Source of the DNA: CALGLS01 sp047626155
Lineage (GTDB): Bacteria; Bacteroidota; Bacteroidia; Chitinophagales; Saprospiraceae
Reading direction: 5' to 3'
Assembly (NCBI GenBank): GCA_047626155.1
Contig: JBLHRR010000217.1
Coordinates: 1-6,731, forward strand
DNA length: 6,731 bases
In this document: piece after piece, positions 1 through 5,831 of the stretch
Layout: every line of letters starts with the position of its first letter
Position numbering within the stretch: the first letter of the stretch is position 1
Notes under the pieces: model-generated
What the model saw: only the letters and a program-made list of their open reading frames with translations
What the model was told of the DNA's origin: nothing
The model's database searches: none
Program-made: the position numbers and the translations under genes

Positions 1-686
1 TGACGGTTACAGGTAATGTTTCTGGTTGTACCAATGTGGAAGGTCCATATACGGTTGTTATACGGCCTCTGATACTTTCAATTTAGACTTGTTGCTGCAT
101 AGTGATGATTCGCTGAGGCTCGGAACCTGTGAAGGACAAAAAATAAACTTTGCCGGATAAGTATTGTTACCAGGAACGACTACACCGGTTTATTTTTCTA
201 ATTTCCGTGGTTGTGATTCCATTGTTCATCTGAATGTCGTAGACTGTTCGAAGTATACATTTGTGAAGACCTTCAGTACTTGTAGTGGCGAAGCGATTAT
301 TTATAATGGTATTGAATACTTGCCTGGTACAATCACTGATATACCAATGACCACTTTTAGAGGTTGTGATTCTATTGTTATTATTGACTTGGAAAGTTAT
401 CCTGACTTTGATATTAGTGTCTCTGCCACCGATTTGATCTGTTGGAATGATGGTGATGGAGAAATTGTGGTGAACGCTATTAGTGGCGGTACCACTCCAT
501 TCCTCTATGCTTTTGATGAATCTGATTTTCAAATAGATAGCCTGATAAGTGATACTTCTGCCAGTCAATATTATGTTTACGTGCAAGATGGAAATGGTTG
601 TGTGGAAGAAGCAATGATAGAAATAGCAGCTATTCCGCCACTAGAATTAAATTTCATAGCCCCTGGTTTAAATTGTGTCGACTTAG
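1..686 (+). pseudogene. Decayed SprB-repeat / Cys-repeat cell-surface adhesin, 5' truncated by the window edge
   Basis: This is a fragment of a large secreted surface protein of the kind Bacteroidota export by the type IX system for adhesion or gliding. The first stretch (from base 3) reads in frame 3 as an Ig-like segment ending in GPYTVVI and meets a stop at 84. Homologous-looking coding resumes in frame 2 from about 56-62, so a frameshift lies there. A TAA at 158-160 then interrupts frame 2. Two cysteine-bounded units with C..G...G...LPG...RGCDSIV spacing follow (128-226 and 281-379). After them comes an SprB-type repeat with CWNDGDGEI, SGGTTPF and VQDGNGCVEEA (about 434-640). Recognisable sequence ends near 686, where the convergent gene's stop lies; the open frame beyond that is antisense to it. 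No sorting domain remains, so the 3' end is lost. The TTG at 164 would be the only way to open the frame and is not a credible start. A sequencing error could explain either lesion, but two lesions plus truncation favour a real pseudogene. Confidence 0.8.
125..385 (+). repeat. Two diverged 28-codon Cys-to-Cys repeat units in the adhesin remnant
   Basis: Two units align with no gaps. In each, the first cysteine codon (128 and 281) lies exactly 84 bases before the cysteine of GCDSIV (212 and 365). Shared positions include C-x-G, a G at unit position 10, LPGT at 14-17 and RGCDSIV at the end. The protein pattern is conserved while the DNA has diverged, as expected for an old repeat in a surface protein rather than a recent tandem duplication. 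The unit-1 stop (158-160) falls at unit position 11, where unit 2 has Ile. Confidence 0.75.
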
Positions 687-687
687 G

Positions 688-1107
688 TCAATACTTTGCC
701 AGCAAAAGACTGGAAACCTCCGATCCCGAAGATAATTCCAGGACATAAGTCCCTGCAGGTAAATAGGTGAAATTCAACTTTGCTTCCGGATGCCTTACAA
801 CTCTTTTCGCCAATTCAAAACCATCTATTGTTTTTAAGCACCAGGAAAAAGAGGCTTTCTGTATCGTAGGTTTTATGCGAATGCCATCAAAGAAAGGATC
901 GGGTCTTAATTGAATGATCCATTTATGGGAAGCCCCATTGCTTTGCGAAAGAGTATCGAGAATAATGAAAGAAGGAGGGCGAATTGTTGTTGCCGCCAGA
1001 TTAGCTATAGGAATAGGAACGATGTTGGTTCCGTAAACCGGAGCCTCTGAGAAGAGGGAAAGACTCAGGAAAAGGGCTATATTCTTTAGTTTATTGATGG
1101 TCTCCAT
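688..1107 (-). CDS. Small secreted protein with a T9SS type A C-terminal sorting domain
   Basis: The protein has 139 residues. The chosen ATG (1105-1107) begins a signal peptide: Lys at 6 and 8, a hydrophobic run at about 9-20, and likely cleavage near VYG at 24-26. An in-frame ATG further out (1245) would put 46 non-descript residues before the signal and is rejected. Residues 85-139 resemble the type IX secretion sorting domain: a FSWCLKTIDG strand, then LAKRVV, then the hallmark LPAGTYVLEL (116-125), ending in LLLAKY. Such domains route a protein across the outer membrane and are usually clipped off at the surface. Only about 55 residues (27-84) lie between signal and sorting domain, and I recognise no fold there, so the exported cargo is very small. 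The gene stands alone and converges tail to tail on the adhesin remnant. Its base composition follows the same 5'-to-3' trend as its intact neighbours, which supports it being a native gene. It could still be a shortened remnant of a larger secreted protein. Confidence 0.7.
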   Translation of the reverse strand: METINKLKNIALFLSLSLFSEAPVYGTNIVPIPIANLAATTIRPPSFIILDTLSQSNGASHKWIIQLRPDPFFDGIRIKPTIQKASFSWCLKTIDGFELAKRVVRHPEAKLNFTYLPAGTYVLELSSGSEVSSLLLAKY

Positions 1108-1260
1108 TTGCTTAAATATTTGATAAGAAAAGCTTTTTAAGCTGGGAGGAGTATTGAATATTCTTAGTGAAAATATTGTTATATCAATCAGTTGAGAATA
1201 CTGTTTAGTTGAGCTGTCTAGTAGAATATGCAAATACCTGACCATTCTATTTATTCATTA

Positions 1261-1545
1261 TTTCGAATAAAGGCTAACGCTAAGGTTTTCCTTTGTTATT
1301 GAAATGCCAAAGAAGTACCTGCTGTCATGATCTGGCAGTATGAGATTCTAACTGATTCCTGTAGAAAAGTACAAGACGGCAGGTAGTCAAAGGGCCTCTA
1401 CGTTATTGATGTTGATCATGTAGCTTTTATGAATGCACGCAAAGTACTGGTCTTTTAAATACTCCACCATTTCTTTCAGCCTACTCACTGCTACCTCAAA
1501 AAAAACGAATTTTTCTGATATACTTTTTTTACCATTTCCAAGCGG
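1261..1545 (-). pseudogene. Decayed LytTR-type DNA-binding domain fragment
   Basis: No long open frame exists here, but one minus-strand frame reads like the middle of a LytTR domain, the DNA-binding module of AlgR/AgrA/LytR response regulators. The segment from about 1545 to 1389 contains SRLKEMVEYLKDQYFACIHK followed by SYMININNVEAL. This matches the family's helix and its F-x-R-I-H-(R/K)-S-Y-(I/M)-(V/I)-N core, although here the usual Arg before Ile-His is Cys. The frame then meets TGA (1386-1388), continues as LPAVLYFSTGIS to TAG (1348-1350), and goes on as NLILPDHDSRYFFGISI until a double stop (1255-1260). The same frame persisting through both stops suggests one gene with nonsense mutations. 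The last segment could be the domain's C-terminal end or part of something else. Upstream, a TAA at 1546-1548 ends the frame and no receiver domain is visible. A run of eight T on the coding strand (about 1498-1505) is a possible frameshift site. Confidence 0.6.
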
Positions 1546-1601
1546 TTACAATGATGAGATTTTAAAACCTTATTCGGACAGGTGCCATAGACACTATTAG
1601 T

Positions 1602-1632
1602 TTTGTATTAGACCTTATTTTAAATAGCTTTG
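1602..1632 (+). promoter_or_regulatory. Bacteroidota-type -33/-7 promoter for the amidohydrolase
   Basis: TTTG at 1602-1605 and TAGCTTTG at 1625-1632 are separated by 19 bases. This fits the Bacteroidota primary sigma factor pattern (TTTG, about 19-21 bases, TAnnTTTG). Transcription would start near 1638-1640, giving a leader of about 85 bases before the ATG at 1725. It is the best promoter match I found in the window. No operator palindrome is evident around it. Confidence 0.6.
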
Positions 1633-1724
1633 CATAGAATGATCTAGCATCCACGAACGACCAAAGGAAGGCCAATTGATTGCTATTAACTTACAACCAT
1701 AAAAACACAACAACAGCTAAGGAA

Positions 1725-3416
1725 ATGAAAAATTACATTCCATTTTATTTAACAACGTTTTTTTTAGCCATGCTTATAACCATCGCCTGCAAGGGAGACG
1801 ATTCGAATATTGATTCTTCTGGCGAAGTAGTCTATTTCAACGGAAAAATTTACACCGTGAATCCCGACCAGGTTTGGGCGGAAGCAATGCTGGTGGAGGA
1901 TGGAGTCATCAAATATGTAGGAACCGATGAGGAAGCAAAGAAGATGGCTTCTGAAGCAGCAGCAGAAGTAGACCTTGGCGGCAAAATGGTAATGCCAGGA
2001 ATTCACGATGTACACATGCATCCTTTGGAAGCGGCCTCTGAAAATTACAAATTCATTCTCGATGAAAATGTAACAGATCCGGAAAATTTCGCAAGTGAGA
2101 TCACCACTGCTAACAATAATAATACAGGCACTGGTTGGCTGCTCGGTTGGGGGCATTCCTTAGAGGTACTATTAGAAGCACAACGAGCGCCCAAAGAAAT
2201 CCTGGATGATATTTCCACCGAACGTCCGATAGGGATTATGGAAATGACCTCTCATTCGCTATGGTGCAATTCCAAGGCATTGGAACTCTTGGGCTTCACT
2301 GCCAGTTCGCCAAATCCAATAGGCGGCATCATTATGAAAGAGCCCAATGGCGAACCCAACGGGATCCTTATTGACAATGCAGGAGAGTTGCTCATGGCAT
2401 TGGCGCTGAGTCCGACTGTTGAAAGTATGGAAAATGATTATGCAGGTTTGGTCGAATATGCATTGCCAGAAATGGCGAAGTATGGGATTACCTCTTTCTC
2501 TGAAGCGCGTACTTATTGGAAAAGAAATCAGCAGGACACTTGGAAGAAAATTGAGGCAGATGGCGAATTAACGGTACGTGCTCACCTTGGTCTGTGGGTC
2601 TATCCTTCGGAAGAAGATGCCAGTCAGTTGGTTGCGATTAAAGCCTTGTACAGTAATGATGAAAACAGCTTGTTAAAAATAAATCAAATTAAATTATACG
2701 CCGACGGAATTATTCATAACACTACTGCCGCAATGCACGATGATTATCTCATAGATTACTTTGATGAGCCGACCAATAATGGTTTGAACTATTTGACGGA
2801 AGCACGCATCGCTGATTATATTTCGGACTTGGAACCTGTTGGATTTGACTTTCATATCCATGCTTTGGGCAACCGTGCGGTGCATGAATCGCTCAACGCT
2901 ATCGAGCAAAGTGGTACGGCCAATGGGCGCCACAGGCTGACTCATGTTGAGTTTGTTGATCCTTCGGATTACCCACGTTTTGCGGCCCTCAATGTCATTG
3001 CTGATGCACAGGTCGCTGGGGATTTTACGGATCCTGCTCATTGGCATGAAAATGATTATCTGGTCGGTTCACAGGTGACGAATGCTATCATTCCTTTGAA
3101 AAGTCTCAAAGAAAATAATGCCCGCATTACGCTGAGTAGTGACTGGGATGTAAGTACGCTGAATCCTTTTGTAGGGATGCACAATGCGGTGTCGCGAAGT
3201 CCGCAAAATCTAAGTTTGGAAGAGGTGGTGAAAGCTTATACGATCAATGCGGCTTATGCGATGCGCCATGAGCATAAGGTGGGTTCTTTGGAAACAGGGA
3301 AGGAGGCAGATTTTATTATTTTGGATAAAAATATTTTTGAGATACCGGCAAATGAGATTAATACAACAAAAGTACTACAAACATTTTTGCAAGGGGAGTC
3401 GGTTTTTAAGAAATGA
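1725..3416 (+). CDS. Lipoprotein amidohydrolase, family 3 (YtcJ-like metal-dependent hydrolase)
   Basis: The 563-residue product is a metal-dependent amidohydrolase of the YtcJ/amidohydrolase-3 group, which hydrolyses amide or related C-N bonds. The substrate cannot be told from sequence. Residues 1-22 form a lipoprotein signal ending in the lipobox ITIAC with lipidated Cys22. The following KGDDS resembles the acidic export signal of Bacteroidota surface lipoproteins, so the enzyme is probably periplasmic or surface-exposed. Family marks in order are GIHDVHMHP (92-100, metal-binding HxH at 97/99), HSLWCNSKALELLG (187-200), GGIIMKEPNGEPNGIL (200-215), KLYADG (Lys323), FHIHALGNRAV (His377/379), RHRLTHVEF (His407), SSDWDVS (Asp473), and the C-terminal LETGKEADFIILD. 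Length is usual for the family and no key metal ligand seems missing. The usual GDRA is GNRA here. The ATG at 1725 is chosen because it starts the lipoprotein signal; a TTG at 1680 would add 15 polar residues. AAGGAA abuts the ATG too closely to act as a normal ribosome site. Transcription is monocistronic, with the promoter at 1602-1632 and a terminator just downstream. Confidence 0.92.
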   Translation: MKNYIPFYLTTFFLAMLITIACKGDDSNIDSSGEVVYFNGKIYTVNPDQVWAEAMLVEDGVIKYVGTDEEAKKMASEAAAEVDLGGKMVMPGIHDVHMHPLEAASENYKFILDENVTDPENFASEITTANNNNTGTGWLLGWGHSLEVLLEAQRAPKEILDDISTERPIGIMEMTSHSLWCNSKALELLGFTASSPNPIGGIIMKEPNGEPNGILIDNAGELLMALALSPTVESMENDYAGLVEYALPEMAKYGITSFSEARTYWKRNQQDTWKKIEADGELTVRAHLGLWVYPSEEDASQLVAIKALYSNDENSLLKINQIKLYADGIIHNTTAAMHDDYLIDYFDEPTNNGLNYLTEARIADYISDLEPVGFDFHIHALGNRAVHESLNAIEQSGTANGRHRLTHVEFVDPSDYPRFAALNVIADAQVAGDFTDPAHWHENDYLVGSQVTNAIIPLKSLKENNARITLSSDWDVSTLNPFVGMHNAVSRSPQNLSLEEVVKAYTINAAYAMRHEHKVGSLETGKEADFIILDKNIFEIPANEINTTKVLQTFLQGESVFKK

Positions 3417-3427
3417 TATATTTGGCA

Positions 3428-3468
3428 ACGACCCATAATCTTTCTCAAAGATTATGGGTCGTTTTTTT
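3428..3468 (+). terminator. Strong intrinsic terminator after the amidohydrolase
   Basis: The arms at 3428-3443 (ACGACCCATAATCTTT) and 3447-3462 are perfect reverse complements: a 16-bp stem around a CTC loop. Seven T follow at 3462-3468. It begins 11 bases after the amidohydrolase stop. Read on the minus strand, the same stem lies after the convergent barrel gene but lacks a good T tract, so it is mainly a plus-strand terminator. Confidence 0.92.
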
Positions 3469-3491
3469 ATCAGCCTTTATTTTTGGGATTC

Positions 3492-4247
3492 TTAATTCAG
3501 CAACTTTCTTACACCAATCTCCAAACCTGCACTCCACAAATGTTCCTTCAAATCGGTATCCCACATTTTTGTCAAATGGTATCGGAAGGTAGGTTGCCCA
3601 AATAATTGGATACTTTCCTTGATGTTGTAGTTGAAACCAAAAGCGAGGATGCCTTCCAGTTGAATTCGTTGTACGGGTGAATTGGATTCCCTCGGAGTGG
3701 TAGTGGTTACTTCCCGTTCTCCATCTGAAGTTACTATGTTTCGATCTAGCAAGTAGTAAGCAGGAGCAACCCCAGCTTCTGCATAGGGGGTAAATTTCTT
3801 ATCAGAAAATTCATAACGCACTACTAGCGGAAGTTCTATGAACCAATAGTTGTTAGAAACTGTGAAGTCATAAGAATTTTCTCCTGAAGAGAGGTCCCCG
3901 CCTGAAGAGAGGCCGTAGTACCCGCCATTGCCATCATGTTGTAATCCCCATCTTAAATCTCCAAAATTAACGTTAATATCTTTATGGTAGCCCAAGCTCA
4001 TCAGGCGAGCACCCGTTTTTAAAACGAAACGAGAATTTATTCTTTGATTGTAATCGACTCCAAAGCGCCAGTTGATATTTCCTTTTTCTGAGTTCCTGAC
4101 TTCTTTGAATATTGCGGACTGAGAATCTGCTCCTCCAATATGGCGATAGGTATAGTCAATCCCTCCAATAAAACCTACAGAGGAATTCGATTGGGCGGAT
4201 AAAAGGAAAGAGCTACTTATTAGTAGTAAGGTGATAATTGATTTCAT
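3492..4247 (-). CDS. Outer-membrane beta-barrel protein (PorT / OMP_b-brl_2-like)
   Basis: The 251-residue protein has a signal peptide (MKSIITLLLISSSFLLSAQ, cleavage near 19). The rest alternates short amphipathic strands with polar turns, as in the small barrel proteins common in Bacteroidota. The best family mark is YWFIELPLVVRYEF (134-146) followed by FTPYAEAGVAPAYYLL (152-167). This is the 'E-(I/L)-P-L-hydrophobic-(K/R)-Y' plus 'PY...G' signature of the outer-membrane beta-barrel domain 2 family. Late strands include LEGILAFGFNY (197-207), QLFGQPTFRYHL (214-225) and LWSAGLEIGVRKLLN (237-251). The end is KLLN rather than the aromatic residue many barrels end with. A loop at about 113-122 has LSSG twice, from an 18-base DNA repeat. 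The gene starts 18 bases after the amine oxidase stop and probably shares its transcript. A specific function cannot be assigned; transport, adhesion and structural roles are all possible. Confidence 0.8.
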   Translation of the reverse strand: MKSIITLLLISSSFLLSAQSNSSVGFIGGIDYTYRHIGGADSQSAIFKEVRNSEKGNINWRFGVDYNQRINSRFVLKTGARLMSLGYHKDINVNFGDLRWGLQHDGNGGYYGLSSGGDLSSGENSYDFTVSNNYWFIELPLVVRYEFSDKKFTPYAEAGVAPAYYLLDRNIVTSDGEREVTTTTPRESNSPVQRIQLEGILAFGFNYNIKESIQLFGQPTFRYHLTKMWDTDLKEHLWSAGLEIGVRKLLN

Positions 4248-4265
4248 AACTTTTATATTTTTGTT

Positions 4266-5318
4266 TCATAAAGGTAAGGAAAGTTTAGCAGAGACGAAAG
4301 CTGCAGATCTAACCGCTCCTTCCATATACCCCGGATAAGCTGCTGAAGTTTCCGCTCCAGCTACAAAAAAGCGATCCGCCAGATATTTATTTTGAAAAAC
4401 AGCATGCCCATTATTTTGATGAGGAAGAATGTGGCCATCATAATTTGTAAAAGTGAATGGCTCATTTCTCCACACTGTTTCTTCATATGTGAGGAAGTTG
4501 TTAGGAAGGTCGCCAAAATATTTGTTTAGTTGGCGCAGCACAATAGCCAGGCGCTCTTCTTTACTGACAGAGTAGTAGGCGCCATTTAGAAATCCTTTGA
4601 GTGCATAACGTTTGTCCTCATAATCAGAATGGTCATACATTTCCGGGATTGGGCCCACATTACTAAAGATCGTACCACTGCTATCTGGCTTTCGCCAAAA
4701 GGGCTCTGCATAGCTCAATCCGATTTTGATAGACTCGCCCATCCAGGTATGTGTTTGTCCGCAGATGCTCAATAGCTCTTTTGGTAAGGTCGGTTGGAAT
4801 TCAATGTTTTTCATCAGCAAAAAAGGCGGTAGCGTCGAAACAACATAATCAGATTCTATGACCTGTGTGTTTGTTGTTATGGAAATGCCATTGACTTCTT
4901 CCTTAATGCTTTTGACAATCTGTCCAGTTTGAATTTGACCATTATCTAAGGAGTCGGCCAGAGCCTGAATCAATTTGGAAGTACCTCCTTGTATCCGATA
5001 GCTGGGATCGTTGTTGGGAGGAAGTCGCACCAATTGTGGTGGGCTGGTAGAAATGGCTTCGTAGATGGCTCGGTCGCTCATGGCCTGTTCAAAAACGCCG
5101 ATATTTAATTCTTTTAGCAAACTCATTAAAGCGGTATGCTGACTGCCTACCCAGGTGGCGCCCATTTCAGTCGGTGCTTCTCCTTCATTGTTGGTGGTGA
5201 GTATACGGCCACCTATGCGTTCGCGCGCTTCGAGGATAGTTGCATTTATATTGTTTTTCTTTAGGAGGTAAGTGAGGCTGAGGCCGCTGAGGCCTGCTCC
5301 GATGATGGTTATTTTCAT
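4266..5318 (-). CDS. Flavin monoamine oxidase-like FAD-dependent amine oxidase
   Basis: The 350-residue protein belongs to the flavin amine oxidase family, which oxidises amines with FAD and releases peroxide; the substrate is unknown. The N-terminus is the dinucleotide-binding fold: IIGAGLSGLS (5-14), acidic Glu30 in LEAR, then ERIGGRI (33-39). TEMGATWVGSQ (50-60) is the usual second FAD contact. SIKIGLSYAEPFWRK (196-210) aligns with the MAO segment carrying the conserved flavin-side lysine, here probably Lys198. The C-terminus FFVAGAETSAAYPGYMEGAV (317-336) closely matches the MAO FAD motif; Tyr331 corresponds to the MAO-B aromatic-cage tyrosine. No cysteine for covalent flavin attachment is seen near it. 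It is shorter than eukaryotic MAOs, lacks their membrane tail, and has no signal peptide, so it is likely cytoplasmic. The ATG at 5316-5318 places the FAD motif at the usual distance. An upstream ATG (5354) would add 12 residues that lie in DNA of the upstream GNAT remnant. The barrel gene follows 18 bases downstream. Confidence 0.9.
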   Translation of the reverse strand: MKITIIGAGLSGLSLTYLLKKNNINATILEARERIGGRILTTNNEGEAPTEMGATWVGSQHTALMSLLKELNIGVFEQAMSDRAIYEAISTSPPQLVRLPPNNDPSYRIQGGTSKLIQALADSLDNGQIQTGQIVKSIKEEVNGISITTNTQVIESDYVVSTLPPFLLMKNIEFQPTLPKELLSICGQTHTWMGESIKIGLSYAEPFWRKPDSSGTIFSNVGPIPEMYDHSDYEDKRYALKGFLNGAYYSVSKEERLAIVLRQLNKYFGDLPNNFLTYEETVWRNEPFTFTNYDGHILPHQNNGHAVFQNKYLADRFFVAGAETSAAYPGYMEGAVRSAAFVSAKLSLPL

Positions 5319-5334
5319 TTTGTAAAAGTAGTAA

Positions 5335-5508
5335 TTAATTGTGGATGTGTTCATTGATCCATTTTTGTTTTACTTCTTCTAAGGTCCAATCGAACTTTCC
5401 ATCCTGAATGTACCTTAGGTTGTTTTCATGAGAATAGATTTTTAGAAATTCGAGGTATTCGCTTTATTTAATGGGGCGTATGTGTAAGCTTTTTGTTGTG
5501 AATTTCAT
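5335..5508 (-). pseudogene. N-terminal fragment of a RimJ/RimL-like GNAT acetyltransferase with an early stop
   Basis: From an ATG at 5506-5508 the minus strand reads MKFTTKSLHIRPIK, then TAA (5464-5466), then SEYLEFLKIYSHENNLRYIQ and DGKFDWTLEEVKQKWINEHI in the same frame, ending at TAA 5335-5337. This is the typical start of a GNAT N-acetyltransferase of the Acetyltransf_3 type: a 'T..L.(I/L)RP' strand, two helices, a 'RYI.dG..WTLEE' segment. It stops before the acetyl-CoA-binding motif A, so about two thirds of the domain are missing. The stop falls at codon 15 with no change of frame. The remnant ends 16 bases before the amine oxidase start, so its promoter region may have been inherited by that gene; I see no clear promoter there. 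If the TAA were bypassed or were a sequencing error, the product would still be only a 57-residue fragment. Confidence 0.7.
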
Positions 5509-5644
5509 TGCGTAAAAATTATATTTGATCTTGTTTATTCTGAAAGATAAGAGGAAGCGCTTAAAATTAATAAATGGGAAATTATTTTTTGTGTAATACT
5601 TGCAGGATTTTTAAAAAAAATCATAACTGTTCAGCACTGTAGAT

Positions 5645-5795
5645 GGTGCGACCCCGATGGGGGCGTAAAACATGATATTCTTATTTTCTAACCTACTGTG
5701 ACCTCTCTGAGGTCCGAATTTTATGACCGCAGAGCGGTCACAGTAGGTTAGATATAAATCAACCTTTGTTCTTTCGACCGCAGAGCGGTCGCACC
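5645..5795. repeat. Nest of REP-like palindromic hairpins
   Basis: The gap of about 320 bases between the GNAT remnant and the next gene holds four short hairpins with three-base loops. H0 is 5648-5666 (CCCC-GAT-GGGG core with one mismatch further out). H1 is 5700-5714 (GACCTC-TCT-GAGGTC). H2 is 5725-5739 and H3 is 5776-5790 (both GACCGC-AGA-GCGGTC). An outer 9-base inverted repeat (GGTGCGACC at 5645-5653, GGTCGCACC at 5787-5795) encloses the set. Frames read through it, including one of 63 codons on the minus strand, are repetitive and not believable as genes. It resembles clustered REP/BIME elements, which are usually mobilised by a RAYT transposase; no such gene is in the window. The flanks (5509-5644 and 5796-5831) are A/T-rich and show nothing else I can name. 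Confidence 0.8.
5688..5751. repeat. Head-to-head inverted pair of 27-base REP units
   Basis: The left unit (5688-5714) and right unit (5725-5751) are reverse complements at 25 of 27 positions, with a 10-base spacer. Their outer 16 bases are perfect: CTAACCTACTGTGACC against GGTCACAGTAGGTTAG. The two differing positions sit opposite each other in the hairpin stem (T-A in H1, G-C in H2), so pairing is kept in both copies. Confidence 0.85.
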
Positions 5796-5831
5796 TTCTC
5801 ATTATGCCGAATAATTAAAAAAAGAATTAAA

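Noticed and set aside
164..748. An intact 194-residue secreted protein starting at TTG 164
   Set aside because: Homologous in-frame sequence continues upstream of 164 beyond a stop, so this is an internal piece of a broken gene, and its last 60 bases are antisense to another gene.
1108..1245. Upstream extension of the T9SS protein from an ATG at 1245
   Set aside because: It would bury the signal peptide 46 residues inside the protein.
1764..2156. Minus-strand open frames inside the amidohydrolase (also 2694-3047 and 3254-3448), and a plus-strand frame at 3247-3438
   Set aside because: They are shadows of a well-supported gene, with no recognisable domain and no start signals.
1725..5318. 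A new multi-gene system (for example a catabolic or defence island) made of amidohydrolase, barrel and amine oxidase
   Set aside because: The amidohydrolase is on the opposite strand with its own promoter and terminator, and no shared substrate or partner motif is visible. Adjacency alone does not support a system.
5319..5354. Amine oxidase start at the upstream ATG
   Set aside because: It adds 12 residues overlapping the GNAT remnant, and the FAD motif normally begins within a few residues of the N-terminus, as it does from 5318.
5700..5790. CRISPR array
   Set aside because: The repeats are three 15-base hairpins in mixed orientation with irregular spacing. There are no uniform spacers and no cas genes.
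5611..5802. A 63-codon minus-strand open frame containing CDRSAV twice
   Set aside because: It is a translation of the palindrome nest. The repeated peptide comes from the repeated hairpin, and no start context or homology is apparent.
5766..5831. N-terminal extension of the tandem-GNAT gene from a TTG
   Set aside because: The extra residues are read from REP hairpin DNA; the ATG at 5832 starts the fold directly.
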